A stretch of 20,904 nt of DNA from Streptomyces megasporus (GTDB lineage Bacteria > Actinomycetota > Actinomycetes > Streptomycetales > Streptomycetaceae). Below, in pieces: positions 7,754-15,562 of the stretch. The translations under genes were made by a program, and so were the position numbers. Position 1 is the first letter of the stretch. Each line of letters starts with the position of its first letter. The stretch covers positions 1 to 20,904 of the forward strand of contig NZ_JODL01000047.1 of assembly GCF_000718985.1 (NCBI RefSeq), given 5' to 3'. Below the pieces are notes generated by a model. It saw nothing but the letters and a program-made list of their open reading frames with translations. It was not told where the DNA came from and did no database searches.

Positions 7754-8695
7754 TCACGAGGCGGAGACGGGCGACAGGGCGTCCAGGCGGCGCAGGATGA
7801 CGCCCTCGCGCAGCGCCCAGGGGCAGATCTCCACCCGCTCCACGCCGAAGAGGTCCATGGCGCCCTCCGCGACCATCGCCCCCGCCAACAACTGTCGGGC
7901 CCGGCTCTCGGAGACGCCGGGGAGACCCGCGCGTTCCGCGGCGGACATGCCGGCCAGCTTGGGCACCCACTCCTCCAGGGCGGCGCGGTTCAGCTCGCGC
8001 TGCACGAACGCCCCCTCGCCGGAGCGGGGCGCGCCCGCCAGACGAACGAGCTGCTTGAAGGTCTTGGAGGTGGCGACCACGTGATCGGGCGCGCTCAGCC
8101 GGCTGAAGTCCCCGACGACCTTGGCTATCTCGTGCCGCACATGGCGCCGCAACGCGCGGACGTCGGCCGGGTCGGGCGGATCGCCGGGCAGCCAGGCCGA
8201 GGTGAGGCGCCCCGCGCCCAAAGGGAGGGAGACGGCCGTGTCGGGCTTCTCGTCGATGCCGTACGCGATCTCCAGCGAACCGCCGCCGATGTCGATGACC
8301 AGCAGCCTCCCCGCCGACCACCCGAACCAGCGGCGGGCGGCGAGGAACGTCAGCCGCGCCTCGTCCTCGCCGGAGAGCACCCGCAGCTCCACGCCCGTCT
8401 CGGCGGCCACGTGCGCCAGGACCCGGTCGGCGTTGGCGGCGTCCCGCACGGCGGAGGTGGCGAACGGCAGCAGGTCCTCCACGCCCTTGTCCTCGGCGAT
8501 CTCCAGGGCCTCCCGGACGGTGGCGGCGAGCTTCTCCACCCCGTCGGGGCGTATGGCTCCGTCGGAGTCGAGGAGTTCGGCCAGGCGCAGCTCCGCCTTG
8601 TGGGAGTAGGCGGGCAGCGGGCGGGCGCCCGGGTGCGCGTCCACCACCAGCAGATGCACCGTGTTCGAACCCACGTCGAGGACACCGAGTCTCAT
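7754..8695 (-). CDS. Ppx/GppA family phosphatase (short exopolyphosphatase type)
   Basis: The product is 313 residues, the short single-module form of the exopolyphosphatase/guanosine-pentaphosphate phosphatase family. These enzymes release phosphate from polyphosphate or convert pppGpp to ppGpp. The ASKHA-fold motifs are intact: phosphate loop 1 [15 protein letters not shown] (3-17), FATSAVRDA (78-86), the acidic LSGEDEARL (107-115), which should hold the catalytic glutamate, and phosphate loop 2 [16 protein letters not shown] (131-146). It lacks the C-terminal HD-like domain of the long forms. I recall M. tuberculosis Ppx1 (Rv0496) as the same size and in a similar neighbourhood. The ATG at 8695 has no ribosome site, while TAGCGT (8709-8704) lies 8 bases upstream. 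Whether polyphosphate or pppGpp is the substrate cannot be told. Confidence 0.92.
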   Translation of the reverse strand: MRLGVLDVGSNTVHLLVVDAHPGARPLPAYSHKAELRLAELLDSDGAIRPDGVEKLAATVREALEIAEDKGVEDLLPFATSAVRDAANADRVLAHVAAETGVELRVLSGEDEARLTFLAARRWFGWSAGRLLVIDIGGGSLEIAYGIDEKPDTAVSLPLGAGRLTSAWLPGDPPDPADVRALRRHVRHEIAKVVGDFSRLSAPDHVVATSKTFKQLVRLAGAPRSGEGAFVQRELNRAALEEWVPKLAGMSAAERAGLPGVSESRARQLLAGAMVAEGAMDLFGVERVEICPWALREGVILRRLDALSPVSAS

Positions 8696-8703
8696 AAGGA
8701 GCC

Positions 8704-8754
8704 ACGCTACTGCGGCCGGGCGAGCCTCATGGACCGGACGGAGGTGCATACCCT
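8704..8754. promoter_or_regulatory. Divergent leaderless promoters of the Ppx-like and Cys-rich genes
   Basis: The 65-base gap between two divergent starts contains TAGCGT on the minus strand (8709-8704), 8 bases before the ATG at 8695. On the plus strand TACCCT (8749-8754) lies 6 bases before the GTG at 8761. Neither start has a Shine-Dalgarno sequence. The -35 zones of both promoters fall in the same short stretch (about 8725-8733) without a TTGAC match, so one factor could control both genes. Confidence 0.45.
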
Positions 8755-8760
8755 GGGGGC

Positions 8761-9657
8761 GTGACGAAGACGAAAACGGCGAACCAGGGCAAAGGTCGGA
8801 ACGTCGGAGGTGAACCGCGGCGGGCCAGGGACGAGGAGGTCGGCCTCGACCACACCCGGATGTGGGTGGAGTTCCCCGACCCGGCGGACGACGAGCAGGT
8901 GTTCCGCTGCGACCTGACGTGGTTGACCTCCCGCTGGGGCTGTGTCTTCGGTCGAGGCTGCCAGGGCGTCCGCGCGGGGCGCGCGAGCGACGGCTGTTGC
9001 ACGCTCGGGGCACACTTCTCCGACGAGGAGGACGAGCAGCGCGTGGCGGCGCACGCGGCACGCCTCACGCCCGAACTCTGGCAGTTCCACGCGGAGGGAA
9101 ACTCCGAGCGCGGCTGGGTCGAGGTGACCGAGGACGGTGAGCGACAGACCCGACGGCACCAGGGCGCGTGCATCTTCCTCAACCGCCCCGGTTTCCCGGC
9201 CGGCTCTGGCTGCGCGCTGCACACGATGGCGCTGCGGGAGGGCCGCGAACCGCTGGAGACCAAGCCGGACGTCTGCTGGCAACTGCCGATCCGGCGGACG
9301 TTCGAGTGGGTGGAGTTGCCGGACGGCGAGCAGAAGCTGTACGTCTCGATCGGCGAGTACGACCGCCGTGGCTGGGGCCCGGGCGGACACGACCTCCACT
9401 GGTGGTGCACCAGCGCTCCGTCCGCCCACCAGGCCGCCGAACCGGTGTACGTCTCGTACCGACCGGAGCTGACGGAGCTGATGGGGCCGGCAGGGTACGA
9501 GCGACTGGCCCGGCTGTGCGAGGAGCGGTTGGCGGCCGGGCCGTCGGTGCCCGCCCCGCACCCGGCGGACAGGCCTCTCCTCCCGATCGTCGACGTCGGC
9601 ACGTCGAGCGCCTCGGCATCGGACCGGCAGGATCGGTCGGACGTTCCCGGTCGATGA
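8761..9657 (+). CDS. Cys-rich protein, DUF3109/YkgJ-like putative metal-binding
   Basis: This is a 298-residue soluble protein with ten cysteines: 50, 61, 67, 79, 80, 137, 151, 172, 216 and 253. The pattern FRCDLT...C-x5-C...[15 protein letters not shown], then CIFLN...GCALH, then [12 protein letters not shown] resembles the zinc/iron-chelating CxxxC-type families (YkgJ, FliB N-methylase domain, DUF3109). That comparison is by eye. As I recall, mycobacteria have a homologue of this size (Rv0495c) beside their ppx gene in the same divergent arrangement, so the association is old. It may coordinate a metal or sense redox state; no catalytic motif is visible. The last 30 residues are Ser/Asp-rich and disordered. 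The GTG start at 8761 is supported by a -10 element 6 bases upstream. Confidence 0.8.
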   Translation: MTKTKTANQGKGRNVGGEPRRARDEEVGLDHTRMWVEFPDPADDEQVFRCDLTWLTSRWGCVFGRGCQGVRAGRASDGCCTLGAHFSDEEDEQRVAAHAARLTPELWQFHAEGNSERGWVEVTEDGERQTRRHQGACIFLNRPGFPAGSGCALHTMALREGREPLETKPDVCWQLPIRRTFEWVELPDGEQKLYVSIGEYDRRGWGPGGHDLHWWCTSAPSAHQAAEPVYVSYRPELTELMGPAGYERLARLCEERLAAGPSVPAPHPADRPLLPIVDVGTSSASASDRQDRSDVPGR

Positions 9658-9830
9658 GCCGGATGCCCGGATGACGTGGTGAGGGGCCGCCCGGCAGCGG
9701 CTCGCGGCGACCGTGCGGGAGTCGGCGACTTCCGGCCGCGTGCACGGCGGATCGGTGTGGCGTTCGTTCTCGCATGCCCCGAGCCTGCCGGTGAGCCGCC
9801 TCCCCGCACCTCCGCCTTCCGCCAGGACAC

Positions 9831-9852
9831 ACCCCTGTCCTTCGTCAGGGGT
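9831..9852. terminator. Hairpin between convergent genes
   Basis: ACCCCTG (9831-9837) and CAGGGGT (9846-9852) form a 7-bp stem with an 8-base loop, TCCTTCGT. It lies in the 265-base gap between the Cys-rich gene and the sigma-like/BACON gene, which converge, so a bidirectional terminator is the simplest reading. Its inner sequence also resembles the response-regulator motif described at 18706 (14 of 16 positions on the minus strand). Nothing else in the gap is recognisable. Confidence 0.5.
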
Positions 9853-9922
9853 CGCGGGACGTGACCGAACCGCCTCCGGCCCCGTGTCAGGGCCACCGTG
9901 GCGCACCGGCGGCCCGAGCCTC

Positions 9923-11542
9923 CTAGTCCGCCTCCGCCGGCGGGGTCGTCGGGGTCGGTGAGGACTGGGGCGGCTGGTCGGACGGCTCCGGCGCGCTGGT
10001 GGGAGGCGGGTCGGAGGGCTCCGGCGCCGGGGGGTCGGACGGCCGCGGGTCGGCGGGCACCGGCGCGGTGCCGCGTCCCTGGAGGGTGATCACGGCCTTG
10101 GCCGGGTGGATCGAGATCCGCGCCGTCCACGTGCCGGCGGGTTCCCGCGCCCGGTCCACGGTGACCGTGATCGTGACCGACTCGCCCGGCCGCAGTGTCC
10201 CGTGCGTACGGCTCAGCCGCAGCCAGGGCGCGTCCACGGTGACGGACCACCGAACCGGACGGCTCCCGGAGGCGGCGAGCGTGACGAGCGTGGCGTCCCC
10301 GGCGGGCTGCGCCTCGACCGTCAGCCGTCCCGGGCCCGTGGAATCGTCCTTGCCCGTGCCGTCCTCGCCCGCCTCCTCGGACCCGTCCGGGTCCGGGACG
10401 GACGTCTCCCCGTCCCGACCGTCGGCCACGTCGACGCGGAGGTCGTTCCCGTCGCGGGAGGTGTCGGTGCTCCCGACCCGGCCCTGGTTCCCGTGGATGC
10501 CGTACGGGTCCCCCCGGTCGTTCCGCTCGGCCGCCGAGACCGGGGCGCTGCCCGGACCGGCGTCCACCGGCGGGGCCCCGCGGTACGCCGCCCACAGCGC
10601 GAGCACCGGCGCGGCGACGACCGTCGCCACGACCGTGGTGGTCACCGCGCGGCTGCGCAGCCGGTCGAAGCGTTCGGCGCGGTCCCTGACCCCGACGGGG
10701 AAGCCGCGCCGGTCGAAGCGCGGGGTGTGCCGGGCCCGTGCGCGCAGCGCGGCGAGCATGGCGGCGTGCACCTCCGGGCGCGGCGCCTTCAGCACGGTGA
10801 GCGCTCCGGTGTCCGCGGGCGCGGTGCCGGGCCACGGGCCGCCCGCCAGGACCCGCTCGGCGGTGCGGCGGCACTCGGGGCACTCGTCCACGTGCCGCAC
10901 CAGCTCCCGGCGCAGCGCACTGCCCAGCAGCACCTCCCGATCCCCGGCGAGCCGGGCCACGGCCGCGCAGCCGCCCCGATCCAGGACGGCGAGCGCGGTG
11001 CGGGTGCGCTCCACCTCGCAGGCGCCGCTGGAGAGCAGCAGCTCGGTGCCGTCGTGGTCCAGGCCGAGCACGGCGGCGACCTCGTGGACGGGCAGGTGGT
11101 GGCGCACGGCCAGTTCCAGGGCCTCGCGCTGCTCGGGGCTCGTGCCGGCGGCCTCCGGCCAGGCGAGCGCGGTCAGCTCGCGGCGGCGCGCGGTGGCGAC
11201 GGGGCCGGGGAGCTCGGGAGGCTCGGGGCGGTTCCGCTGTTCGGCGAGGCGCCGCAGGCAGGACCAGCGGGCCAGCGCGTACAGCCAGGCCCGGTGCAGC
11301 GCCGTGTCGCCGGGGGTGCGGCCTCTGCGGCGCTGCCGTTCGGCGACGGCCAGGGCCTCGCCCAGGGCGGTGATGGCCGCCTCGTGCTCGCACATGACGG
11401 ACAGGCAGTACGTGAACAGCCCGTCCAGGTGGTCCAGGTAGGGGCCGAAGCGCACCGGCGGCTGCGCCGCAGCGCGGTGCGTGCCACGGTGCGCCCGGTG
11501 TGCGCCGGTGGGATGCGTGGGGTGCTCGCGCCGAGTGCTCAT
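9923..11542 (-). CDS. Membrane-anchored sigma-factor-like / zinc-finger / BACON-domain protein
   Basis: This is a 539-residue chimera. Residues about 34-100 resemble ECF sigma region 2 (LFTYCLSVM..., HRAWLYALARWSCLRRL), and 122-186 resemble region 4 with its helix-turn-helix (SPEQREALELAVRHHLPVHE, then VAAVLGL). Next come an anti-sigma-type zinc-binding motif H217-x3-C221-x2-C224, a linker, one membrane helix (about 300-320) and an acidic spacer. An Ig-like BACON domain (about 406-491) and a Pro/Ser tail with EPSDPP-like repeats should lie outside the cell. The sigma regions are degenerate, so it may not be an active sigma factor. It resembles ECF groups with C-terminal zinc-finger and membrane extensions. 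The ATG at 11542 directly follows a GTG at 11545 that lies 7 bases after TACGGT (11558-11553); translation may begin at that GTG. Confidence 0.8.
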   Translation of the reverse strand: MSTRREHPTHPTGAHRAHRGTHRAAAQPPVRFGPYLDHLDGLFTYCLSVMCEHEAAITALGEALAVAERQRRRGRTPGDTALHRAWLYALARWSCLRRLAEQRNRPEPPELPGPVATARRRELTALAWPEAAGTSPEQREALELAVRHHLPVHEVAAVLGLDHDGTELLLSSGACEVERTRTALAVLDRGGCAAVARLAGDREVLLGSALRRELVRHVDECPECRRTAERVLAGGPWPGTAPADTGALTVLKAPRPEVHAAMLAALRARARHTPRFDRRGFPVGVRDRAERFDRLRSRAVTTTVVATVVAAPVLALWAAYRGAPPVDAGPGSAPVSAAERNDRGDPYGIHGNQGRVGSTDTSRDGNDLRVDVADGRDGETSVPDPDGSEEAGEDGTGKDDSTGPGRLTVEAQPAGDATLVTLAASGSRPVRWSVTVDAPWLRLSRTHGTLRPGESVTITVTVDRAREPAGTWTARISIHPAKAVITLQGRGTAPVPADPRPSDPPAPEPSDPPPTSAPEPSDQPPQSSPTPTTPPAEAD

Positions 11543-11593
11543 CACCCAGCCGACCGTAGGCGGAAGGCCGACGATCCCTGGCGATGCTTGCGC

Positions 11594-11642
11594 GGGTTTA
11601 ACCCTTACGGGTGACAACTTGCGGGAAAACGCACAAACGCAC
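11594..11642. promoter_or_regulatory. Repeat-rich AT-containing island between two divergent genes
   Basis: The 321-base gap between the sigma-like/BACON gene and radA contains overlapping inverted repeats GGGTTTAACCC (594-604) and ACCCTTACGGGT (601-612 of 11 kb). An exact 8-bp tandem repeat AAACGCAC (11627-11634 and 11635-11642) follows. It is the only AT-containing island in the gap. After it, 11643-11710 is strongly purine-rich on the plus strand. These are possible regulator sites for either gene; no family is recognised. Confidence 0.35.
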
Positions 11643-11833
11643 AGTGAAGACGGAGGAACGGCCGGGGGAAGGTCGGAGGTGAAGCGGGGGAAGGCGGGAA
11701 AGCAAGGGACCGACGAGCGTGGCGGGCCCGGCTCGGAGCGCCGATCGGTACCGCGGCCCCGGGTGTCGACCGGGGTCTGCCGAGCCGCCCACCGGGATGC
11801 CGACCGAGGCGTCGGCCGAGACGCCGGTCCGCG

Positions 11834-11856
11834 GTGTCAGAGGCTCCGACTACCGT
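11834..11856 (+). promoter_or_regulatory. RecA-independent DNA-damage (PafBC-type) promoter of radA
   Basis: GTGTCAGAG (11834-11842), eight bases, then TACCGT (11851-11856) matches the actinobacterial damage-promoter consensus tTGTCRgtg-N8-TAnnnT at 7 of 9 upstream positions, with exact spacing and an exact -10. The -10 ends 7 bases before the radA ATG, so the transcript should be leaderless. In mycobacteria this promoter class is driven by PafBC and includes radA. Confidence 0.65.
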
Positions 11857-11863
11857 GAGGCCC

Positions 11864-13276
11864 ATGGCTGCCCGCAAGTCGTCCGCCAAGGACCGTCCCT
11901 CCTACCGCTGCTCCGAGTGCGGCTACACCACGGTCAAGTGGCTCGGCCGCTGCCCGGAGTGCCACGCCTGGGGCACCGTCGAGGAGGTGGGCGGCGCGCC
12001 GGCGGTCCGCACCACCGCGCCCGGCCGGGTCTCGGCTCCCGCGCTGCCCATCGCCCAGGTGGACGGACAGGTGGCCACCGCGCGCGGCACGGGCGTGCCC
12101 GAGCTGGACCGGGTGCTCGGCGGCGGCCTGGTGCCGGGTGCCGTGGTGCTGCTCGCCGGCGAGCCGGGCGTGGGCAAGTCCACCCTGCTGCTGGACGTGG
12201 CGGCCAAGGCCGCCGGTCCCGACCACCGCACCCTCTACGTCACCGGCGAGGAGTCCGCCGGGCAGGTGCGGCTGCGGGCCGACCGGATCGGGGCGCTCGA
12301 CGAACACCTGTACCTGGCCGCCGAGACGGACCTCGCCGCGGTGCTGGGACACCTGGACGAGGTGAAGCCCTCGCTGCTGGTCCTGGACTCCGTCCAGACG
12401 GTGGCCTCCGCGGAGATCGACGGTGCGCCGGGCGGCATGGCGCAGGTGCGGGAGGTGGCCGGGGCGCTGATCCGCGCCTCCAAGGAACGCGGGATGTCCA
12501 CGCTGCTGGTGGGGCACGTCACCAAGGACGGGGCCATCGCCGGGCCCCGCCTGCTGGAGCACCTGGTGGACGTGGTGCTGCAGTTCGAGGGTGATCGGCA
12601 CGCCCGGTTGCGGCTGGTGCGCGGGGTGAAGAACCGCTACGGGGCGACCGACGAGGTCGGCTGTTTCGAGCTGCACGACGAGGGGATCACGGGGCTGGCC
12701 GACCCGTCGGGGCTGTTCCTGACCCGACGGGACGAACCGGTGCCGGGCACCTGCCTGACCGTCACCCTGGAGGGGCGCCGTCCCCTCGTCGCCGAGGTCC
12801 AGGCCCTGACGGTGGACTCCCAGATCCCGTCTCCCCGGCGCACCACCTCGGGGTTGGAGACCTCGCGGGTGTCGATGATGCTGGCCGTCCTCGAACAGCG
12901 GGGGCGGATCACCGCCCTGGGCAAGCGCGACATCTACACCGCCACCGTCGGCGGGGTGCGGCTGTCGGAGCCCGCCGCGGACTTGGCCATGGCGCTCGCG
13001 CTGGCCAGCGCCGCCGGCGACACTCCGCTGCCGAAGAACCTGGTGGCGATCGGGGAAGTGGGGCTGGCGGGCGAGGTCAGGCGGGTCACCGGGGTGCAGC
13101 GCCGGCTGGCCGAGGCGGCACGCCTGGGCTTCTCCCACGCCCTGGTGCCGGTCGATCCGGGCAAGGTGCCGGCGGGGATGCGGGTGACGGAGGTCACGGA
13201 CATAGGGGACGCGCTGCGGATGCTGCCGGCCCGGCCCCGTCGGAGCGCGCCACAAGACGCCGACGGCCGCCGGTAG
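11864..13276 (+). CDS. radA: DNA repair protein RadA (Sms)
   Basis: RadA is a RecA-like, DnaB-type helicase that promotes branch migration during recombination. The 470-residue product has the N-terminal zinc finger C16-x2-C19-x10-C30-x2-C33 and Walker A GEPGVGKST (99-107). Walker B is LLVLDSVQT (171-179), and the RadA-specific KNRYG (256-260) is a variant of KNRFG. A C-terminal Lon-protease-like domain (from about 325) lacks the Lon catalytic Ser, as is usual for RadA. I start at the ATG at 11864, where the family sequence begins; the frame is open 30 bases further upstream, but that part is the damage promoter. disA follows 48 bases later. In mycobacteria RadA binds DisA and restrains its activity. 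Confidence 0.97.
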   Translation: MAARKSSAKDRPSYRCSECGYTTVKWLGRCPECHAWGTVEEVGGAPAVRTTAPGRVSAPALPIAQVDGQVATARGTGVPELDRVLGGGLVPGAVVLLAGEPGVGKSTLLLDVAAKAAGPDHRTLYVTGEESAGQVRLRADRIGALDEHLYLAAETDLAAVLGHLDEVKPSLLVLDSVQTVASAEIDGAPGGMAQVREVAGALIRASKERGMSTLLVGHVTKDGAIAGPRLLEHLVDVVLQFEGDRHARLRLVRGVKNRYGATDEVGCFELHDEGITGLADPSGLFLTRRDEPVPGTCLTVTLEGRRPLVAEVQALTVDSQIPSPRRTTSGLETSRVSMMLAVLEQRGRITALGKRDIYTATVGGVRLSEPAADLAMALALASAAGDTPLPKNLVAIGEVGLAGEVRRVTGVQRRLAEAARLGFSHALVPVDPGKVPAGMRVTEVTDIGDALRMLPARPRRSAPQDADGRR

Positions 13277-13324
13277 ACTTTGCCCTGGTCTCGCCCGTAC
13301 GTACGCATGACCCGAAGGAGTGCC

Positions 13325-14425
13325 GTGGCAGCCAATGACCGGGCAGCAGCCGGCTCCGACGGCCTGATGCGCGCCTCGCTGAGCGCCGTCGCGCCGGGTA
13401 CCGCCCTGCGCGACGGCCTGGAACGCGTTCTGAGGGGGAACACCGGCGGGCTCATCGTCCTGGGCATGGACAAGACCGTCGAGTCGCTGTGCACCGGCGG
13501 TTTCGTGCTGGACGTGGAGTTCAGCGCGACGCGCCTGCGCGAACTGTGCAAGCTGGACGGCGCGCTGATCCTCGACAAGGACATCACCAAGATCGTACGG
13601 GCGGGCGTCCAGCTCGTTCCGGACGCCTCGATCCCCACGGAGGAGACGGGGACCCGGCACCGCACCGCGCAGCGGGTGTCGATCCAGACCGGTTTCCCGG
13701 TGGTGTCGGTGAGCCAGTCGATGCGGCTGATCGCCCTGTACGTCGACGGCCAGCGGCGGGTGCTGGAGGACTCGGCGGCGATCCTGTCCCGGGCCAACCA
13801 GGCGCTGGCGACGCTGGAGCGGTACAAGCTGCGTCTGGACGAGGTGGCGGGCACGCTCTCCGCGCTGGAGATCGAGGACCTGGTGACCGTCCGCGACGTC
13901 TCCGCGGTCTCACAGCGGCTGGAGATGGTGCGCCGGATCGCCACGGAGATCGCCGAGTACGTGGTGGAGCTGGGCACGGACGGGCGGCTGCTCTCCCTCC
14001 AGCTCGACGAGTTGATCGCGGGCGTGGAGCCGGAGCGCGAGCTGGTCGTCCGCGACTACGTGCCCGAGCCGACCGCGAAGCGGTCCCGCACGGTCGGCGA
14101 GGCGCTGGCCGAGTTGGACCGGCTCTCCCAGACCGAGCTGCTCGACCTGCCCACGGTGGCCCGGGCGTTGGGGTACAGCGGCTCGCCCGAGTCTCTGGAC
14201 TCGGCGGTCTCACCGCGTGGTTACCGCTTGCTGGCGAAGGTGCCGCGGCTGCCGAACGCCGTGATCGAGCGGCTGGTCGAGCACTTCGGCGGGCTGCAGA
14301 AGCTGCTGGCCGCGAGCGTGGACGACCTGCAGACCGTCGACGGCGTCGGCGAGGCGCGGGCCAGGTCGGTCCGTGAGGGCCTGTCGCGGCTGGCGGAGTC
14401 CTCGATCCTGGAGCGGTACGTCTAG
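13325..14425 (+). CDS. disA: DNA integrity scanning diadenylate cyclase DisA
   Basis: DisA condenses two ATP into the second messenger cyclic di-AMP and scans DNA for branched structures. The 366-residue product has the DAC domain (about 25-160) with catalytic DGA (78-80, in [10 protein letters not shown]) and RHR (111-113, in TRHRTAQ). A helical spine follows (about 165-300), and the C-terminal tandem HhH domain that binds DNA junctions includes [20 protein letters not shown] and [12 protein letters not shown]. Length and residues are normal, so it should be active. The GTG start is fixed by GAAGGAG 4 bases upstream. It probably shares the radA transcript; TAGACT at 13274-13279 could be an extra -10 but has no -35. 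In Streptomyces c-di-AMP controls potassium transport and osmotic balance. Confidence 0.97.
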   Translation: MAANDRAAAGSDGLMRASLSAVAPGTALRDGLERVLRGNTGGLIVLGMDKTVESLCTGGFVLDVEFSATRLRELCKLDGALILDKDITKIVRAGVQLVPDASIPTEETGTRHRTAQRVSIQTGFPVVSVSQSMRLIALYVDGQRRVLEDSAAILSRANQALATLERYKLRLDEVAGTLSALEIEDLVTVRDVSAVSQRLEMVRRIATEIAEYVVELGTDGRLLSLQLDELIAGVEPERELVVRDYVPEPTAKRSRTVGEALAELDRLSQTELLDLPTVARALGYSGSPESLDSAVSPRGYRLLAKVPRLPNAVIERLVEHFGGLQKLLAASVDDLQTVDGVGEARARSVREGLSRLAESSILERYV

Positions 14426-14454
14426 CGGCGCCGCGGTCTCGCGGACGGGGCCCG

Positions 14455-14483
14455 GGGCTCGGCCCCGCTCGAGGGCCGAGCCC
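14455..14483. terminator. Strong bidirectional terminator after disA
   Basis: GGGCTCGGCCC (14455-14465) and GGGCCGAGCCC (14473-14483) form a perfect 11-bp stem with a 7-base loop, followed by TTCGTT. It lies 29 bases after the disA stop and 46 bases before the stop of the convergent gene, so it serves both. Confidence 0.85.
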
Positions 14484-14529
14484 TTCGTTCCGGTCCCGTT
14501 GCGTCTCGGGCCCGTGGTCGGGTGGGAGG

Positions 14530-15402
14530 TCAGTCCTTGGTGAGGACGAACGAGGTGCGCACCTTCTCCTCCAGCCCCTCGATCTCGGCCTCGACCAGAT
14601 AGGTGCCCGCCTTGGCGGTGTCGCGCGGGGTGGCGCACCCGGGGGTGCTGTGGCGGCGGTCCCACTCCAGGGTGTGGACGGCCGTGCCGCCCGCCGGGAC
14701 CCGGTAGAAGGCGGTGCTCCTGCCCTTGGAGCAGTCCTCGGACTTCCAGACCTTCTCGCCCCCGCCCCCGGCCTCGGTGATGGTGAAGACGGTGCCCTCA
14801 CCGCCGAAGTCGACCTTGCAGGCGCCGTCGCCCTCGTTGCGCACGGTCAGCCGGAAGGTGGGCTTCTCTCCGGGCGCGTACCGGTTCTCGACGCTGCGCA
14901 GCGTCACCTCGACCGAGCCGGGACGACAGTTCGGGAGGCCGGAATCGGCCGGCACGGCCTCGGCGCCGCCCGAAACGCCGGTGTCCGCACCACCGTTCGC
15001 GCCCCCGTCCGCGCCGCCCGCGCCGCCGTTCACGGCGCCGCCTCCCTCGCCGTCGGCACCCTCGGAACCTCCTGTGCCGCCCAAGCCACCCGAACCGCCC
15101 GTCGCACCGCCGTCCACGCCGCCGTCCGCACCGCCCGCGCCGCCGCTCACCTCGTCGCGCCCGCCGGGATGTTCGCTGATCAGAGACTCGGAGGAGGAGG
15201 GCCCGGGTGTGATGGTGCTGGGGGCGTGACCGCCGTCCCGCCCGCTGCTCTGGTCGTTTCCGCCGTCACCGCCGGAACTCCCGGACCTGACCGCCCAGAA
15301 GACGAGCAGCCCCAAGACCAACAGGAGCGCAAGCACAACCGCCCTTCGCCGCCAGTAAATGGAGGAAGGAAGGGGTCCAACCGGATGGCGCAGAGATCCC
15401 AC
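14530..15402 (-). CDS. Anchored secreted protein with Gly-rich spacer and Ig-like (BsuPI-like) domain
   Basis: The product is 290 residues and has no assigned function. A short cytoplasmic segment ending in the basic WRRRA is followed by one membrane helix (about 21-39). A Gly/Ala/Asp spacer (about 85-148) contains the duplicated unit GGAGGADGG. A C-terminal beta-rich domain (about 158-288) has four cysteines (159, 195, 224, 256) and ends in AGTYLVEAEIEG...TSFVLTKD. That domain resembles the BsuPI-like/Ig-like fold by strand pattern (YAPGEKPTFRLTVRNEGDG, then VWKSED, then GTYLVEA). It should lie outside the membrane with the spacer crossing the wall. I start at GTG 15402, because TAAGGT ends 6 bases before it; a TTG at 15408 would add two residues (MR). 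Confidence 0.7.
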   Translation of the reverse strand: MGSLRHPVGPLPSSIYWRRRAVVLALLLVLGLLVFWAVRSGSSGGDGGNDQSSGRDGGHAPSTITPGPSSSESLISEHPGGRDEVSGGAGGADGGVDGGATGGSGGLGGTGGSEGADGEGGGAVNGGAGGADGGANGGADTGVSGGAEAVPADSGLPNCRPGSVEVTLRSVENRYAPGEKPTFRLTVRNEGDGACKVDFGGEGTVFTITEAGGGGEKVWKSEDCSKGRSTAFYRVPAGGTAVHTLEWDRRHSTPGCATPRDTAKAGTYLVEAEIEGLEEKVRTSFVLTKD

Positions 15403-15408
15403 GCGCAA

Positions 15409-15414
15409 ACCTTA
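15409..15414 (-). promoter_or_regulatory. -10 element of the Gly-rich protein gene
   Basis: TAAGGT on the minus strand (15414-15409) ends 6 bases before the GTG at 15402. This fits a leaderless mRNA and decides between the TTG (15408) and GTG starts. No matching -35 is seen. Confidence 0.4.
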
Positions 15415-15489
15415 CGAGACATCAAGTACCCAGACGGTCTTACCCGCCGCACAGGTGGTCAACTTTTATGATGAACGGCCTCGCGGGGT

Positions 15490-15556
15490 CTGACGATCGT
15501 CAGGGGCGACACCCGACGATCGCCAGGTGTGACCGCCTCGTCGCCTTCCGTACCGT
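15490..15556 (+). promoter_or_regulatory. PAP2 promoter with two tandem GAC-N4-GTC regulator sites
   Basis: Site 1 is CTGACGATCGTCAG (15490-15503), a perfect 14-bp palindrome. Site 2 is CCGACGATCGCCAGG (15513-15527), which matches 13 of 15 positions of site 1 exactly 23 bp downstream. Site 2 abuts a -35 TGTGAC (15528-15533); a 17-base spacer leads to -10 TACCGT (15551-15556), 6 bases before the PAP2 ATG. This is the layout of an activator-dependent leaderless promoter. The motif is nearly the same as the one upstream of the histidine kinase gene at 18706. Confidence 0.65.
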
Positions 15557-15562
15557 TCACGC

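Noticed and set aside
11757..11775. CCCCGG-N7-CCGGGG hairpin upstream of radA as a riboswitch or leader structure
   Set aside because: The likely radA transcript starts at the ATG, so this lies upstream of the RNA. The 6-bp GC stem is unremarkable in this DNA, and I see no c-di-AMP riboswitch features.
13296..13305. CGTACGTACG palindrome between radA and disA
   Set aside because: It is only 10 bp, made of a repeated CGTA unit, with no promoter geometry; it can arise by chance.
15457..15462. TTGACC on the minus strand as a -35 for the Gly-rich protein gene
   Set aside because: The nearest plausible -10 (TAAGGT at 15414-15409) is 42 bases away, far outside the 16-19 base spacer range.
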